From: Streptomyces asoensis
Lineage (GTDB): Bacteria; Actinomycetota; Actinomycetes; Streptomycetales; Streptomycetaceae
Assembly: GCF_013085465.1 (NCBI RefSeq)
Contig: NZ_CP049838.1
Location: 9,548,001-9,612,000 of the forward strand
Reading direction: 5' to 3'
Length of the DNA: 64,000 bases
Shown here: piece after piece, positions 43,811 to 52,623 of the stretch
Position numbering within the stretch: position 1 is the first letter of the stretch
Layout: every line of letters starts with the position of its first letter
Position numbers and translations under genes: made by a program
The notes under the pieces: generated by a model
What the model saw: the letters and a program-made list of their open reading frames with translations, nothing else
Databases searched by the model: none
Told to the model about the DNA's origin: nothing

Positions 43811-44194
43811 TCACCAGGTCGTCGCCACCGAACGCAGCGCGGTCCACGCTTCGCCGTCGCGGGCGTAGTCCATGGTGAATCGCAGCGGCCAGTCGGCGTG
43901 TGTGCCGTAGACCGTGGCCTCGGTGACGATGCGGCCGACGAGGCGGGCCGTGTCGCCCTCCACGTCGACGGTGGCGTTCTTCTCGATCACGCCGTGGTAG
44001 ACGAACTGGCCTGCTCGCATCTGGGCCAGCCACTCGGCCTTGGGCTGTTGGTACCCGGTGATGTGCGTGAGCGTGAAGCCGTCGTCGAGCAGGTCGTCCA
44101 GGGCGTCGGTGTCGCCGTCGGTCATCGCCCGCAGGTGGGCGCGGTAGGCGGCGAGGACCTCGTCGCGGGCGTTCGCGTCCGGGGATGCGGGCAT
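43811..44194 (-). CDS. NTF2/SnoaL-like protein
   Basis: A 127-residue cone-shaped NTF2-fold protein: EVLAAYRAHLRAMTDGDTDAL, LLDDGFTLTHITGYQQPKAEWL, GVIEKNATVDVEGDTA and a closing WTALRSVATTW. ATG 44194 has AGGAGCC upstream, 23 bases after the antiporter stop, so it is probably the last gene of the DUF2255-antiporter transcript. The fold binds small hydrophobic ligands or acts as an isomerase, cyclase or dehydratase. No catalytic residues can be named with confidence. The aldo-keto reductase lies downstream behind its own element. Confidence 0.85.
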   Translation of the reverse strand: MPASPDANARDEVLAAYRAHLRAMTDGDTDALDDLLDDGFTLTHITGYQQPKAEWLAQMRAGQFVYHGVIEKNATVDVEGDTARLVGRIVTEATVYGTHADWPLRFTMDYARDGEAWTALRSVATTW

Positions 44195-44217
44195 GGTGGC
44201 TCCTGTCCTGGTCGGGG

Positions 44218-45810
44218 TCATTCGGCGGCTTGGCGTCGGGACAGCCGTACTTCTTCGATGTCGAGCTGGCGCTGGACGTGGCGCAGCACGGTGTCGTCGA
44301 TCTCGTGGTCGTCGCGCAGGCGGACCAACGTGGCGCGTTTGTGGGCGAGGAGGGCCAGCCGCAGGGCGGTGTAGTGCCGGTGATGGCGCAGGACGTCCTC
44401 GTCTTCGGTGGCGGTCTCGCCGCCGCCGGCGCGGACGACGAGCAGGTGGGTCTCGTACTCCTGGCGCATGCGTTCGGCGACGGCCGGGTCCGTGGCCAGG
44501 TCGTCGACGAGCGTGGGGAGGGCCTTGAGGGCCTCCTCGGTCGCGGTCGTCTCGGCGAGGAAGCGCTCCTCGTCCACCGACGTGTCGTGGGGCAGCCGGG
44601 CCCAGCGCACCACGGTCGGCAGCAGCAGCCCCTGTACGACCAGGGTGGTGACGATGACGCCCGAGGTGACGAAGACGATCGTGTCGCGGTCGGGGAAGGG
44701 CGCGCCGGAGTCGAGCGTCGTCGGCACCGACAGGGCCACGGCCAGCGAGACCGCGCCCCGGAAGCCGGCGATCGACGTGACCACCCGGGCGCGGTAGTTC
44801 ATCCGGCGCAGGCGCTGCTGCGGACGGCGGTCCAGCAGACGGATCACATACGGGACGGTGAAGTTGAAGGCGAAGCGCGCGGCGACGACCACGGCGGAGA
44901 CGGCCGCGACGGCGATGAGGGCGTTGGTGAGGTCGCTGCCGTGCAGTTCGCGTACGGCGGCCTGGGCCTGCAAACCGACGAGGACGAACAGGGAACCGTT
45001 GAGCACGAAGGTGGCCAGCGACCAGGCCTCCTCCGCCTGCCGGCGCATCGCGGCCGCGGCGATGCGCGGTCCGGCCTGGCTCATGATCAGCCCGGCGACG
45101 ACGGCCGCGAGGACGCCGGAGGCGTGGATCAGCTCGGCGAGGAGATAGGCGGTGAAGGGGGTGAGGATCATGGCCACGTTGCCCAGCAGCGGGTCGTCGA
45201 AGACCCGCCGCGCCCTGATCACCAGCCATGCGGTCACCGCTCCGGCAGCGGCCCCGCCGACATAGGAGACGGCGAACAGTGCGGTGACGTGGGGGACGGT
45301 GAAGTGCTCTTCGCCGACCGTGATGCCGACGGCCAGCCCGAAGAGCACCAGCGCGGTGCCGTCGTTGATGAGGCTCTCGGCGCGCAGCAGGGTGACGTTG
45401 CGGCGGGGGAGTGCCTTGGCGAGGACGCCGACGGCGGTCGCGTCGGTGGGGGCCACGGCCGCGCCCAGCACCCAGGCCGGTCCCCAGGCCAGGCCCAGCT
45501 CGTGTGCCACGGCCGCCACGGCTCCGGCGGTGCCGATGACCAGCACGGTGCTCATCAGGATGATGCCGCGCAGATCCCGGCGGATCTCCCGCAGGGAGGT
45601 GGTCAGGCTCTCCCAGTACAGCAGCACCGGCAGGAAGATGAGCAGGACCGCCTCCGGCGGCAGTTCCACCTCGCGCAGCGCGGGCACGAAGCCGAGCAGT
45701 GCGCCGAAGACCAGCAGCACGACGGGCGGGGCGATTCGGTAGCGGTCACCGGCGGCGTTGCCCAGGAGCACCGCCACGCCGAGGACCACGACGAGTTCGA
45801 GGCCGATCAC
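44218..45810 (-). CDS. CPA1-type Na+/H+ antiporter
   Basis: A 530-residue membrane antiporter. About twelve TM segments in residues 1-420 contain FGALLGFVPALREVELPPEAVLL, LGAAVAPTDATAVGVLAKALP (the ion-binding Asp region), LLRAESLINDGTALVLFG (ND motif) and IAGFRGAVSLAVALSVP, followed by a 110-residue cytoplasmic tail (HHRHYTALRLALLAHKRATLV). GTG 45810 overlaps the stop of the 46-codon ADH remnant ORF (CTGTGA), so its translation is coupled to that ORF. It exchanges sodium or potassium for protons in pH or salt homeostasis. Confidence 0.92.
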   Translation of the reverse strand: MIGLELVVVLGVAVLLGNAAGDRYRIAPPVVLLVFGALLGFVPALREVELPPEAVLLIFLPVLLYWESLTTSLREIRRDLRGIILMSTVLVIGTAGAVAAVAHELGLAWGPAWVLGAAVAPTDATAVGVLAKALPRRNVTLLRAESLINDGTALVLFGLAVGITVGEEHFTVPHVTALFAVSYVGGAAAGAVTAWLVIRARRVFDDPLLGNVAMILTPFTAYLLAELIHASGVLAAVVAGLIMSQAGPRIAAAAMRRQAEEAWSLATFVLNGSLFVLVGLQAQAAVRELHGSDLTNALIAVAAVSAVVVAARFAFNFTVPYVIRLLDRRPQQRLRRMNYRARVVTSIAGFRGAVSLAVALSVPTTLDSGAPFPDRDTIVFVTSGVIVTTLVVQGLLLPTVVRWARLPHDTSVDEERFLAETTATEEALKALPTLVDDLATDPAVAERMRQEYETHLLVVRAGGGETATEDEDVLRHHRHYTALRLALLAHKRATLVRLRDDHEIDDTVLRHVQRQLDIEEVRLSRRQAAE

Positions 45811-45947
45811 AGCATGGCTCCCCGCCGGGTCAGGAGACGGATGACCGACTGCGCGACCTCGTGGGGACCGGGATCGCGGCACTCGACCGTGGCCGTGGCG
45901 AGGGGCTCGCCGGGCGATGTGTCGGCGTGGGCGTTGACAGGGAACAT
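45807..45947 (-). CDS. 46-codon ORF, N-terminal remnant of an alcohol dehydrogenase, coupled to the antiporter
   Basis: Starts at ATG 45947 behind GGGAGAAGG and ends in a TGA overlapping the antiporter GTG. The first 31 residues align without gaps with the N-terminus of the complete ADH at 46708-47751, with 17 identities including EPL, TVE and RD-GPH. Then homology stops where the ADH would continue into its zinc-binding core. It follows a DUF2255 gene exactly as the complete ADH does. It cannot be an enzyme; as a translated leader it would feed ribosomes into the antiporter gene. Confidence 0.65.
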   Translation of the reverse strand: MFPVNAHADTSPGEPLATATVECRDPGPHEVAQSVIRLLTRRGAML

Positions 45948-45966
45948 CGGCCTTCTCCCGCGGCGG

Positions 45967-46350
45967 TCAGCGCGGCAGGAGCCGCATGGTCGTCGAGCCC
46001 GCGGTGGAGCTCGTGATGCGCTGGATGGTGTTGGCGGAGTAGCGGCCGTACTTGGTGCGGTAGGCGGCGTCGACCGCTTGGTTGATCTCGCCGTCGACGT
46101 CCTCGAACGCCACGTCCTTCTCGACCCCGCCGGCCTCGACACGGCCCTCGTGGCGGGCTCGGGTGCCGCGGAACCAGGCTGAGGTGGGGCCGTTCACGGA
46201 GCGGACGTAGATGTCGTCGTCCACGCGCACGACCCAGATGGTGCGCCGACCGCCCAGCTCGCCGTCGGGGCGCCGGGAGGCGACCTCCAGTTCCTCGGCC
46301 GATCCGACCCGGTCGAGTTCGTCGTCGGTCCAGGGGGCAGTGGTGGTCAT
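45967..46350 (-). CDS. DUF2255-family protein, copy 1
   Basis: A 127-residue protein of unknown biochemical function: WTDDELDRVGSAEELEVAS, RTIWVVRVDDDIYVRSVNGP, WFRGTRARHEGRVEAGG and DAAYRTKYGRY. The fold resembles small split-barrel nitroreductase-like proteins. Ungapped comparison with copy 2 (47815-48198) gives 87 of 127 identical residues. ATG 46350 is the start. Element B lies about 200 bases upstream. Followed by the ADH remnant, antiporter and NTF2-like genes on the same strand. Confidence 0.88.
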   Translation of the reverse strand: MTTTAPWTDDELDRVGSAEELEVASRRPDGELGGRRTIWVVRVDDDIYVRSVNGPTSAWFRGTRARHEGRVEAGGVEKDVAFEDVDGEINQAVDAAYRTKYGRYSANTIQRITSSTAGSTTMRLLPR

Positions 46351-46553
46351 CCGCTCATCTCCTCGCTTCCAGGGTGGCTGTCTCTGCGGAACGGGCTCGA
46401 ACAGGTCGGGGCACGCCTCGACTCGACCGCCGAGGTCGGAGAGCGTGGGGGCCGGGAGTCCGGGAGACGGAGAAGCGGACTCCCGTGGGTGAAGAGGATC
46501 TTCAACGAGCATCGAGCCTGGTCACTGTTCTCGCATCACGGCCGACCGTGCCA

Positions 46554-46593
46554 TGCCGGGCGTCGGCGTTCCAGGGTGTGACACGGCCCCCCA
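46554..46593 (-). promoter_or_regulatory. 40-bp conserved element, copy B
   Basis: Upstream of DUF2255 copy 1. It shares TTCCAGGGTGTGACA with copy A and matches copy D at 33 of 40 positions. Toward the gene it reads GTGTCACACCCTGGAAC. Confidence 0.65.
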
Positions 46594-46639
46594 CGCCGCT
46601 GTCGGCGTACCCTCGCCGCCCCGGCCTTCCCTCGGCGGC

Positions 46640-46683
46640 ACCCCGTACGAGGGCCCTCGGGGGCGCGGCTCCTCGTACGGGGT
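46640..46683. terminator. Strong hairpin after the MFS-DUF2255-ADH operon
   Basis: ACCCCGTACGAGG (46640-46652) pairs perfectly with CCTCGTACGGGGT (46671-46683) around an 18-base loop, 24 bases after the ADH stop. It separates that operon from the following unit led by element B. Confidence 0.75.
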
Positions 46684-46707
46684 GGTCTCGGGGGACACGG
46701 CCGTGGG

Positions 46708-47751
46708 TCAGGCCAGCGTCGAGGTGTCGATCACGAAGCGATAGCGTACGTCGGAGGCGAGGACGCGCTCGTAGGCCTCGTTGATCTTCTCGGCGGGGAT
46801 GACCTCGACCTCGGAGCCGATGCCGTGCTCGGCGCAGAAGTCGAGCATCTCCTGGGTCTCACGGATGCCGCCGATCAGCGAACCGGCGTACGAGCGGCCG
46901 CGCAGGATCAGCGAGAACACGTTGAGCGACAGCGGCTCGGCGGGAGCGCCCACGTTGACCAGGGTGCCGTTCACGGCCAGCAGGCCGAGGTAGGCGTCCA
47001 GGTCGAGCTTGGCGCTGACCGTGTTGACGATGAGGTCGAAGGTGCCGGCCAGCTGCTCGAAGGTGGCCGGGTCGCCGGTGGCGTGGTAGTGGTCGGCGCC
47101 CAGGCGCAGGCCGTCGTCCATCTTCTTCAGCGACTGCGACAGGACGGTGACCTCGGCGCCCATGGCGTGCGCGAGCCTGACGGCCATGTGCCCCAGGCCG
47201 CCCAGGCCGATGACGGCGACCTTCTTGCCGGGGCCCGCGCCCCAGCGGCGCAGCGGCGAGTAGGTGGTGATGCCCGCGCACAGCAGCGGGGCCGCCTCGT
47301 CGAGGTCGATCCCCTCGGGGATGCGGACGACGAAGTCCTCGGTGACCACGACATGGGTGGAGTAGCCGCCCTGGGTGATCGTGCCGTCCTTGTCGACGCC
47401 GCCGTAGGTGAGGGTGTTGCCCTTCAGGCAGTACTGCTCCTCGCCCTTCAGACACGACTCGCACTCGCGGCAGGACTCGACCATGCAGCCGACACCGACC
47501 CGGTCGCCGACGGCGAACCTGGCGACCTCGGAACCGACCTCGGTGACGATGCCGGCGATCTCGTGGCCGGGCACGATCGGATAGACCTGCTCGCCCCACT
47601 CGCTGCGGGCATGGCTGATGTCGGAATGGCAGATGCCGCAGTACTTGATCTCGATGAGCACGTCGTGCGGGCCGACGTCACGGCGCTCGACGGTGGTCGG
47701 GGTGAGGGGTTCGGTGGCGGCCGTGGCGGCGTACGCGTGGACGGTGAGCAT
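46708..47751 (-). CDS. Zinc-dependent NAD(P)H alcohol dehydrogenase (CAD/YahK-like)
   Basis: A 347-residue medium-chain dehydrogenase. [17 protein letters not shown] and [13 protein letters not shown] carry the catalytic zinc ligands. [20 protein letters not shown] is the structural-zinc lobe, [21 protein letters not shown] the Rossmann nucleotide site, and [10 protein letters not shown] follows. It is the cinnamyl-alcohol/aldehyde reductase type that normally reduces aldehydes with NADPH. ATG 47751 is 63 bases after DUF2255 copy 2. Last gene of the exporter-DUF2255-ADH transcript, followed by a strong hairpin. Confidence 0.95.
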   Translation of the reverse strand: MLTVHAYAATAATEPLTPTTVERRDVGPHDVLIEIKYCGICHSDISHARSEWGEQVYPIVPGHEIAGIVTEVGSEVARFAVGDRVGVGCMVESCRECESCLKGEEQYCLKGNTLTYGGVDKDGTITQGGYSTHVVVTEDFVVRIPEGIDLDEAAPLLCAGITTYSPLRRWGAGPGKKVAVIGLGGLGHMAVRLAHAMGAEVTVLSQSLKKMDDGLRLGADHYHATGDPATFEQLAGTFDLIVNTVSAKLDLDAYLGLLAVNGTLVNVGAPAEPLSLNVFSLILRGRSYAGSLIGGIRETQEMLDFCAEHGIGSEVEVIPAEKINEAYERVLASDVRYRFVIDTSTLA

Positions 47752-47814
47752 GGGTTTCTCCGGTCTGGTGGTTCTGGTGGAGCTGCTGTTGGTCTCGTGT
47801 GTGTGGGGGTGTGC

Positions 47815-48198
47815 TCAGCGGGGTTCGAGCCGCATCGTGGTGGAGCTCGCCTCGGGGCTGGTGATGGCCTTGATGATGTACGCGGCGTAATGCCCGTACT
47901 TGGTCCGGTAGGCGGTGTCCACGGCGTCGTTGACCTCGTCGTCGGCGTCGATGATCGTGACGTCCTTGCCGACTCCGCCGGCCCGGATACGGCCTTCCTG
48001 GCGGGCCCGGGTGCCGCGGTACCAGTCCGAGCCGGGGCCGTTGACGGAGCGGACGTAGATGCCGTCGCCGACCCGGACCACCCAGATCGTTCGCCGGCTG
48101 CCCAGCTCGCCGTCGCGTCGCAGGGACGCGATCTCCAGTTCCTCCGCGTGTTCGATGCTGTCGAGCTCCTGGCTCGTCCAGGCCGATGTCGAGGTCAT
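47815..48198 (-). CDS. DUF2255-family protein, copy 2
   Basis: A 127-residue paralogue of the protein at 45967-46350, with the same length and no gaps between them. WTSQELDSIEHAEELEIAS, RTIWVVRVGDGIYVRSVNGP and DTAYRTKYGHY are conserved; the function is unknown. ATG 48198 overlaps the MFS stop (ATGA), so it is translationally coupled to the exporter. Followed by the full-length ADH. This DUF2255-ADH pair is the apparent source or sister of the truncated copy 1. Confidence 0.88.
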   Translation of the reverse strand: MTSTSAWTSQELDSIEHAEELEIASLRRDGELGSRRTIWVVRVGDGIYVRSVNGPGSDWYRGTRARQEGRIRAGGVGKDVTIIDADDEVNDAVDTAYRTKYGHYAAYIIKAITSPEASSTTMRLEPR

Positions 48199-49601
48199 GA
48201 GGTCTTCTCCTTGACGAGTACGGATGCCACCGCGGTCAGGACCACGAGCAGCGCGGCGATCAGCAGGCTGGTGCGCAGCCCGTGCAGGAAGTGCTGGTGG
48301 TTGGAGACCAGGGCGCCGAAGACGGCCACGGACAGGGCGCCACCGAGCTGGCGGGAGGCGTTCAGTACGCCGCTCGCGGTGCCGGCGCGCTGGGCCGGGA
48401 CCCGGTCGAGAAGCAGAGAGGTCACCGCCGGTACGGCCAGGCCGCCGCCGGTTCCTACCGGGATCATCAGCAGGACCAGCAGCCAGGCGGGCGCCGACGC
48501 CGGCGGAACGCAGAGCGCCACCAGGCCCGCGGCCATCAGGAGCTGCCCGGTGACGATCGGCATCCGCGGCCCGAACTTCGCGGCGAGCCGGGCGGCGGTC
48601 GGGCTGACGACCGCGGTCAGCAGCGTCATCGGCAGGAACGCCAACCCGGTGGCCATCGGCGACAGGTCCTGCTCCTGCTGGAGGTACAGGCCGAGCAGGA
48701 AGATCATGCCGTAGAAGCCGACGTTGAGCGCGAAGCCCACGGTCGCCGAGAGAGCCATGGTCCGGGCGCGCAGGAGCTCCAGCGGCACCATCGGGTTCCG
48801 GCCACGCGCCTGGGACGTCAGGAAGACCACCGCCGCCACCACGGCCACCGCCAGGGCGAGCAGCACACGCGGCGCACCCACGCCGACGGCGCCGGCCTCG
48901 ATGGCCGCGTACGTCAGGCCGCCCATCGCCGCCACCGCCGCGATCTGCCCGGTCCAGTCGAACGGGGCGTCGCCCTGGCGGGGCGAGCGGGCGGTCCGGG
49001 CGAGCAGGAACAGCGCCAGCACACCCACCGGAAGGTTGACGAAGAAGATCATCCGCCAGCTGAGCTCACTCAGCACGCCACCCAGCACCGGCCCGGCCGC
49101 GGCGCCCACCGAGCCGCCCATCGCCCACACCGAGATGGCCCGGGCACGCCCGGCCGGGTCGGGGAACGCCTCGCGGATCAGCGCCAGCGAGGCCGGCACG
49201 ATCACCGCGGCGCCCGCACCCTGCACCAGCCGCGCCACGACCAGCACACCCAGGTTCGGTGCGAAACCGCAGGCCGCCGAGGCGACGGTGAACACCACGA
49301 GCCCCGCCCCGAACGCCTGCCGGGCACCGATCCGGTCGGTCACCGACCCCGCGGACAGCAGCAGCGCGGCGAACATCAGCGTGTAGCCGTCCACCACCCA
49401 CTGCAAGCCCGTCATACCGCCGCCGAAGCCGCGCCCGATCTCGGGCAGCGCGACGTTGACGATCAGGGCGTCGAGCGTCATCACGAAGAAGCCGAGCAGC
49501 GCGGCGGCCAGCGCCCAACGGGCACCGTTCCCGGTGCCGGGCCGCCCGGCGGCGGTATCGGTCGGCGACGACGACCTGTCCGATGCGACAGAACTGGACA
49601 C
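48195..49601 (-). CDS. DHA2-family MFS exporter
   Basis: A 468-residue, probably 14-TM proton-coupled exporter: GFFVMTLDALIVNVALPEIG (motif D1), QWVVDGYTLMFAALLL, GSVTDRIGARQAFG (motif A), GGSVGAAAGPVLGGVLSE (motif C) and SGVLNASRQLGGALSVAVFG. GTG 49601 is the start. The gene heads a three-gene operon with DUF2255 copy 2 and an ADH. Element C lies 101-140 bases upstream, and an MmyB-type regulator gene is divergent on the other side of the element. The substrate is unknown. Confidence 0.93.
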   Translation of the reverse strand: MSSSVASDRSSSPTDTAAGRPGTGNGARWALAAALLGFFVMTLDALIVNVALPEIGRGFGGGMTGLQWVVDGYTLMFAALLLSAGSVTDRIGARQAFGAGLVVFTVASAACGFAPNLGVLVVARLVQGAGAAVIVPASLALIREAFPDPAGRARAISVWAMGGSVGAAAGPVLGGVLSELSWRMIFFVNLPVGVLALFLLARTARSPRQGDAPFDWTGQIAAVAAMGGLTYAAIEAGAVGVGAPRVLLALAVAVVAAVVFLTSQARGRNPMVPLELLRARTMALSATVGFALNVGFYGMIFLLGLYLQQEQDLSPMATGLAFLPMTLLTAVVSPTAARLAAKFGPRMPIVTGQLLMAAGLVALCVPPASAPAWLLVLLMIPVGTGGGLAVPAVTSLLLDRVPAQRAGTASGVLNASRQLGGALSVAVFGALVSNHQHFLHGLRTSLLIAALLVVLTAVASVLVKEKTS

Positions 49602-49701
49602 AGGTGAATCTCCTGATGAGGGAACGGGTTCTCGTACGGAATGAGTGCTTCAACCGCCGTCCAGCCTGCGCGCCGGACGCGTCGCGTGGCAGGCCGAGCT
49701 G

Positions 49702-49741
49702 TGCCGGGGAGCGCTGTTCGGGGGTGCGACAGGGCCCCCCA
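49702..49741 (-). promoter_or_regulatory. 40-bp conserved element, copy C
   Basis: Between the divergent MFS operon and the first MmyB-type regulator. It matches copy D at 36 of 40 positions and the similarity extends upstream through TGGCAGGCCG and GCTG, so copies C and D share about 55 bases. The box read toward the MFS gene is TGTCGCA instead of TGTCACA. Confidence 0.7.
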
Positions 49742-49786
49742 GCCCAGCGCATGGATCCGTCCCGCCCGGCCTGCCACACTGGCCCC

Positions 49787-50686
49787 ATGGCACGTGAGCA
49801 GCGCAACGGCAGCGACGGCACCGAACTGGGGCGCTTCCTGCGCGCCCACCGCACCCGGGTGACACCCGAGCAGGTCGGTCTCAAGGCAGGCCCCGGCCTG
49901 CGGCGCACGCCCGGGCTGCGCCGTGAGGAGCTGGCCACGCTCGCCGGCGTGAGCATCGACTACTACACGCGCCTGGAACGCGGCAAGGAGGCCCACCCCA
50001 GCCCGTCCGTCGTCGACGCGCTCGCCCGTGTCCTGCTGCTGGACGAGCACGCGCACGAGCACTTGCGGGACCTCGCCGTGTGCGCCGCCCGCCCCGCCGC
50101 CTCCGGGCCCCCGACGGCGCCCACCTCGTCGGTGGGACCCGGGATCAAGTTGCTGCTGGAGAGCCTGCGGCCCAACCCCGCGGTCGTGGTGAGCCGCACC
50201 ATGGACCTGCTCGCCTGGAACCCGGGCGGGCTGCGGCTGTTCGTGGGCATGGAGCAGTGGCCGGTCGAGAAGCGCAACGTCGCACGCTGGGTGTTCCTCA
50301 ACCCCGGCGCCCGCACGGTCTTCGAGCACTGGGACGAGCAGATCCGCGCGTGCGTGGGGCGTCTGCGCGCCCTGGCCGGCACCGACCCGGATGCCCCGGA
50401 CCTCGTCGGGCTCGTCGAGGAACTACTCGCCGAGAGCCCGGAGTTCGTACAGCTGTGGGACCGCTACGACGTACGGTCGCACACCCACGGCAGCAAGACC
50501 TTCCACCTTCCGGACGTCGGCGAACTCACCCTCGCCTACCAGTCCATGCAGCTGGAAGGTGCCCCGGGCCACCGGCTGGTCGCCCACTACGCGACCCCCG
50601 GCACCCCCGACCACGACAAGATGGTCCTCCTCGACATGGCCGCCACCGAACCGGACCTGAAGCCCGCGGAAGAGAAGGGGAACTGA
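49787..50686 (+). CDS. MmyB-type XRE regulator 1
   Basis: A 299-residue regulator with the same architecture as the gene at 18535-19440: Xre HTH at about 12-80 (TPGLRREELATLAGVSIDYYTRLERGKE) and MmyB ligand domain (LLAWNPGGLRLFVGMEQWP, KRNVARWVFLNPGARTVF, YQSMQLEGAPGHRLVAHY). It closely resembles the second copy at 52624-53559. ATG 49787 has no Shine-Dalgarno sequence; CACACT six bases before the ATG could be the -10 of a leaderless mRNA. Element C is 46-85 bases upstream. It probably controls the divergent MFS operon and perhaps all element-bearing units. Confidence 0.93.
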   Translation: MAREQRNGSDGTELGRFLRAHRTRVTPEQVGLKAGPGLRRTPGLRREELATLAGVSIDYYTRLERGKEAHPSPSVVDALARVLLLDEHAHEHLRDLAVCAARPAASGPPTAPTSSVGPGIKLLLESLRPNPAVVVSRTMDLLAWNPGGLRLFVGMEQWPVEKRNVARWVFLNPGARTVFEHWDEQIRACVGRLRALAGTDPDAPDLVGLVEELLAESPEFVQLWDRYDVRSHTHGSKTFHLPDVGELTLAYQSMQLEGAPGHRLVAHYATPGTPDHDKMVLLDMAATEPDLKPAEEKGN

Positions 50687-50765
50687 CGGCGGCGGCCGTC
50701 GCCGCTTCGGCCGGCCGGCTCAGCGGCGGCTGAACGAGTCCAGGCGGATGCTCTCCGACGGTCGG

Positions 50766-51800
50766 TCAGGGCTGGATCAGGACCTTCAGGGCCGTCCGGT
50801 CGGCCATGGCCCGGTAGCCGTCGGGCACCCTGTCGAAGCCGACGGTGTGATCGAAGACGCGGCCCGGCTCGACCGTGCCGTCGAGGACGTCGGGCAGCAG
50901 TTGCTCGATGTAGGCACGGGCCGGGGCCGCGCCGCCGGTGACCGTGATGTTGCCCATCATCGACTCGAAGCCGAGCGGGATCTCGGTGTACTGCGCGACA
51001 CCGAGCCGGCTGATCACACCACCGTGGCGGACGATGCTCAGCGCCGTGTCCATCGCCTGCGTGGCGCCGACCGCCTCCACCACCGCGTGCGTACCGTCGC
51101 CCCCGGTCAACTCCCGGACGCGCTCGATGCCTTCCTCGCCGCGCTCGGGCACGACGTCGGTGGCGCCGAAGTCGCGGCCCAGGTCGGTACGGTCCGTGTG
51201 CCGGCCCATGAGGATGATCCGCTCGGCGCCGAGCCGCTTGGCGGCCAGTACCGCGCACAGCCCGACCGCGCCGTCGCCGATCACCGTCACCGACTTGCCG
51301 GGCGCGACCCGGGAGGTCACGACGCCGTGGTGGCCGGTGCAGTACACGTCGGACAGGGTCAGCAGGGACGGCAGCAGAGCCGAGTCCTCGGCGACCGGCA
51401 GCTTCACCAGCGTGCCCTGCGCCTGTGGCACGCGGACGGCCTCGCCCTGGCCGCCGTCCACACCGTTCGGGCCCCACTGGCCGCCGTGACGGCAGGAGGT
51501 GTGCAGCCCCTCGGTACAGAAGTCGCAGGTGTTGTCCGCCCAGACGAAGGGCGCGACCACCAGGTCACCCGACTTCAGCCCGGCCACCTCCGAGCCGACG
51601 TCCTCGACCACACCGAGGAACTCGTGGCCCATGCGCCGGCCCTCCTCGGAGGCGGGCATCGACCCGTACGGCCACAGGTCGCTGCCGCAGACGCAGGAGC
51701 GCACGACGCGTACGACGGCGTCGGTGGGGTTCTGGATCTTCGGGTCGGGGACGTTTTCCACGCGCACGTCTCCGGCGCCGTACATCAGCGTTGCTCGCAT
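50766..51800 (-). CDS. Zinc-dependent alcohol dehydrogenase
   Basis: A 344-residue medium-chain dehydrogenase: RSCVCGSDLWPYGSMP, MGHEFLGVVEDVGSEV, the structural-zinc lobe NTCDFCTEGLHTSCRHGGQWG, VTVIGDGAVGLCAVLAAKRLGA and GRHTDRTDLGRDFGATD. DVYCTGHHGVV is typical of the threonine-dehydrogenase-like branch that includes mycothiol- or formaldehyde-linked enzymes. ATG 51800 lies 94 bases after the cupin stop, so a cupin-ADH transcript under element D is likely. It converges with regulator 1. The substrate is unknown. Confidence 0.93.
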   Translation of the reverse strand: MRATLMYGAGDVRVENVPDPKIQNPTDAVVRVVRSCVCGSDLWPYGSMPASEEGRRMGHEFLGVVEDVGSEVAGLKSGDLVVAPFVWADNTCDFCTEGLHTSCRHGGQWGPNGVDGGQGEAVRVPQAQGTLVKLPVAEDSALLPSLLTLSDVYCTGHHGVVTSRVAPGKSVTVIGDGAVGLCAVLAAKRLGAERIILMGRHTDRTDLGRDFGATDVVPERGEEGIERVRELTGGDGTHAVVEAVGATQAMDTALSIVRHGGVISRLGVAQYTEIPLGFESMMGNITVTGGAAPARAYIEQLLPDVLDGTVEPGRVFDHTVGFDRVPDGYRAMADRTALKVLIQP

Positions 51801-51894
51801 GAGACTTCTCCCAGCTGTGTTGATCGGAATGCGTAGTGATCAGTGGTCGCGGTGATCAGGAACCGGCCGGAACCAGCGACCGCGGGCCCCTCGC

Positions 51895-52308
51895 TCAGCG
51901 GGTGCTGCTCCGCGGGGCGCTGTACTCCTCGTCCGAGACCTTCTCGAGCCACTCGGTCTCGGGGGTGCCGTCGCCGGTGCCCTCCCACATCGCGAGGTGC
52001 TCCATGAAGTGGTCCCGGGCGGCGCCGTGCCAGTGCTCCTCGCCCGGCGGGGTGTGGACGGTGTCGCCGGGGTGGGCCTCGATGACCGTGCCGTCGCGCG
52101 TACCGATCAGCGCGATGCCCGAGACGATGTGGAGGGTCTGGCCCCTCGCGTGCGAGTGCCAGTCGGTGCGCGCGCACGGCGAGAAGCGGACCACGTTCGC
52201 GCGCATCCGCGACGGCTCCTGGCCCGCGTAGATGACGTCGAACCACACGTCCCCGGTGAACCAGTCGGCGGGTGCCTTGACGGTGGGCTGCTGCTTGAGG
52301 ATTTCCAA
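51895..52308 (-). CDS. Cupin-domain protein
   Basis: A 137-residue single-domain cupin: motif 1 CARTDWHSHARGQTLHIVSG with the His ligands and motif 2 HPGDTVHTPPGEEHWHGAA. It is close to carboxymuconolactone-decarboxylase-associated and quercetinase-like cupins seen next to reductases. The start is TTG 52308 with GGAG eight bases upstream; no ATG or GTG is suitably placed. Element D lies 233-272 bases upstream. It probably binds one metal ion; a redox or isomerase role is family inference. Confidence 0.9.
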   Translation of the reverse strand: MEILKQQPTVKAPADWFTGDVWFDVIYAGQEPSRMRANVVRFSPCARTDWHSHARGQTLHIVSGIALIGTRDGTVIEAHPGDTVHTPPGEEHWHGAARDHFMEHLAMWEGTGDGTPETEWLEKVSDEEYSAPRSSTR

Positions 52309-52540
52309 CGTGCCGCTCCTTGCTGCCTTCAGTCATCCGGGGTCGGTGGTCCGCGGGCCGGTGGTCCGCGCCAGTACCTGGCTCTCGACGATGTACTCGC
52401 GTCGCGTGATCACGCTCATGGGGCTGGGCCATGCAGCGCAGGATCCGCGAGGTCCCGAAGCCGGGAGCTTCGGGAGAGCGTCTGGATCTCCGATGACACC
52501 GACTCTCCCCGCTTCGCGCGCCATGTGGCAGGCCGGGCTG

Positions 52541-52580
52541 TGCCGGGGAGCGGTATTCCGGGGTGTGACAGGGCCCCCCA
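52541..52580 (-). promoter_or_regulatory. 40-bp conserved element, copy D (reference)
   Basis: Between the divergent cupin-ADH unit and regulator 2. Plus strand: TGCCGGGGAGCGGTATTCCG followed by GGGTGTGACAGGGCCCCCCA. Toward the cupin gene it reads TGTCACACCCCGGAA, with CGGCA 18 bases after the TGTCACA box. The remaining bases of 52309-52623 show no gene. Confidence 0.75.
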
Positions 52581-52623
52581 CGCATATGCCGCGGAGGTGG
52601 CGAGGCACCGCAGACTGGAAGAC

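Noticed and set aside
50687..50765. GC-rich partial inverted repeat between regulator 1 and ADH as a terminator
   Set aside because: Arms contain mismatches and several alternative pairings; no stem stands out from base composition.
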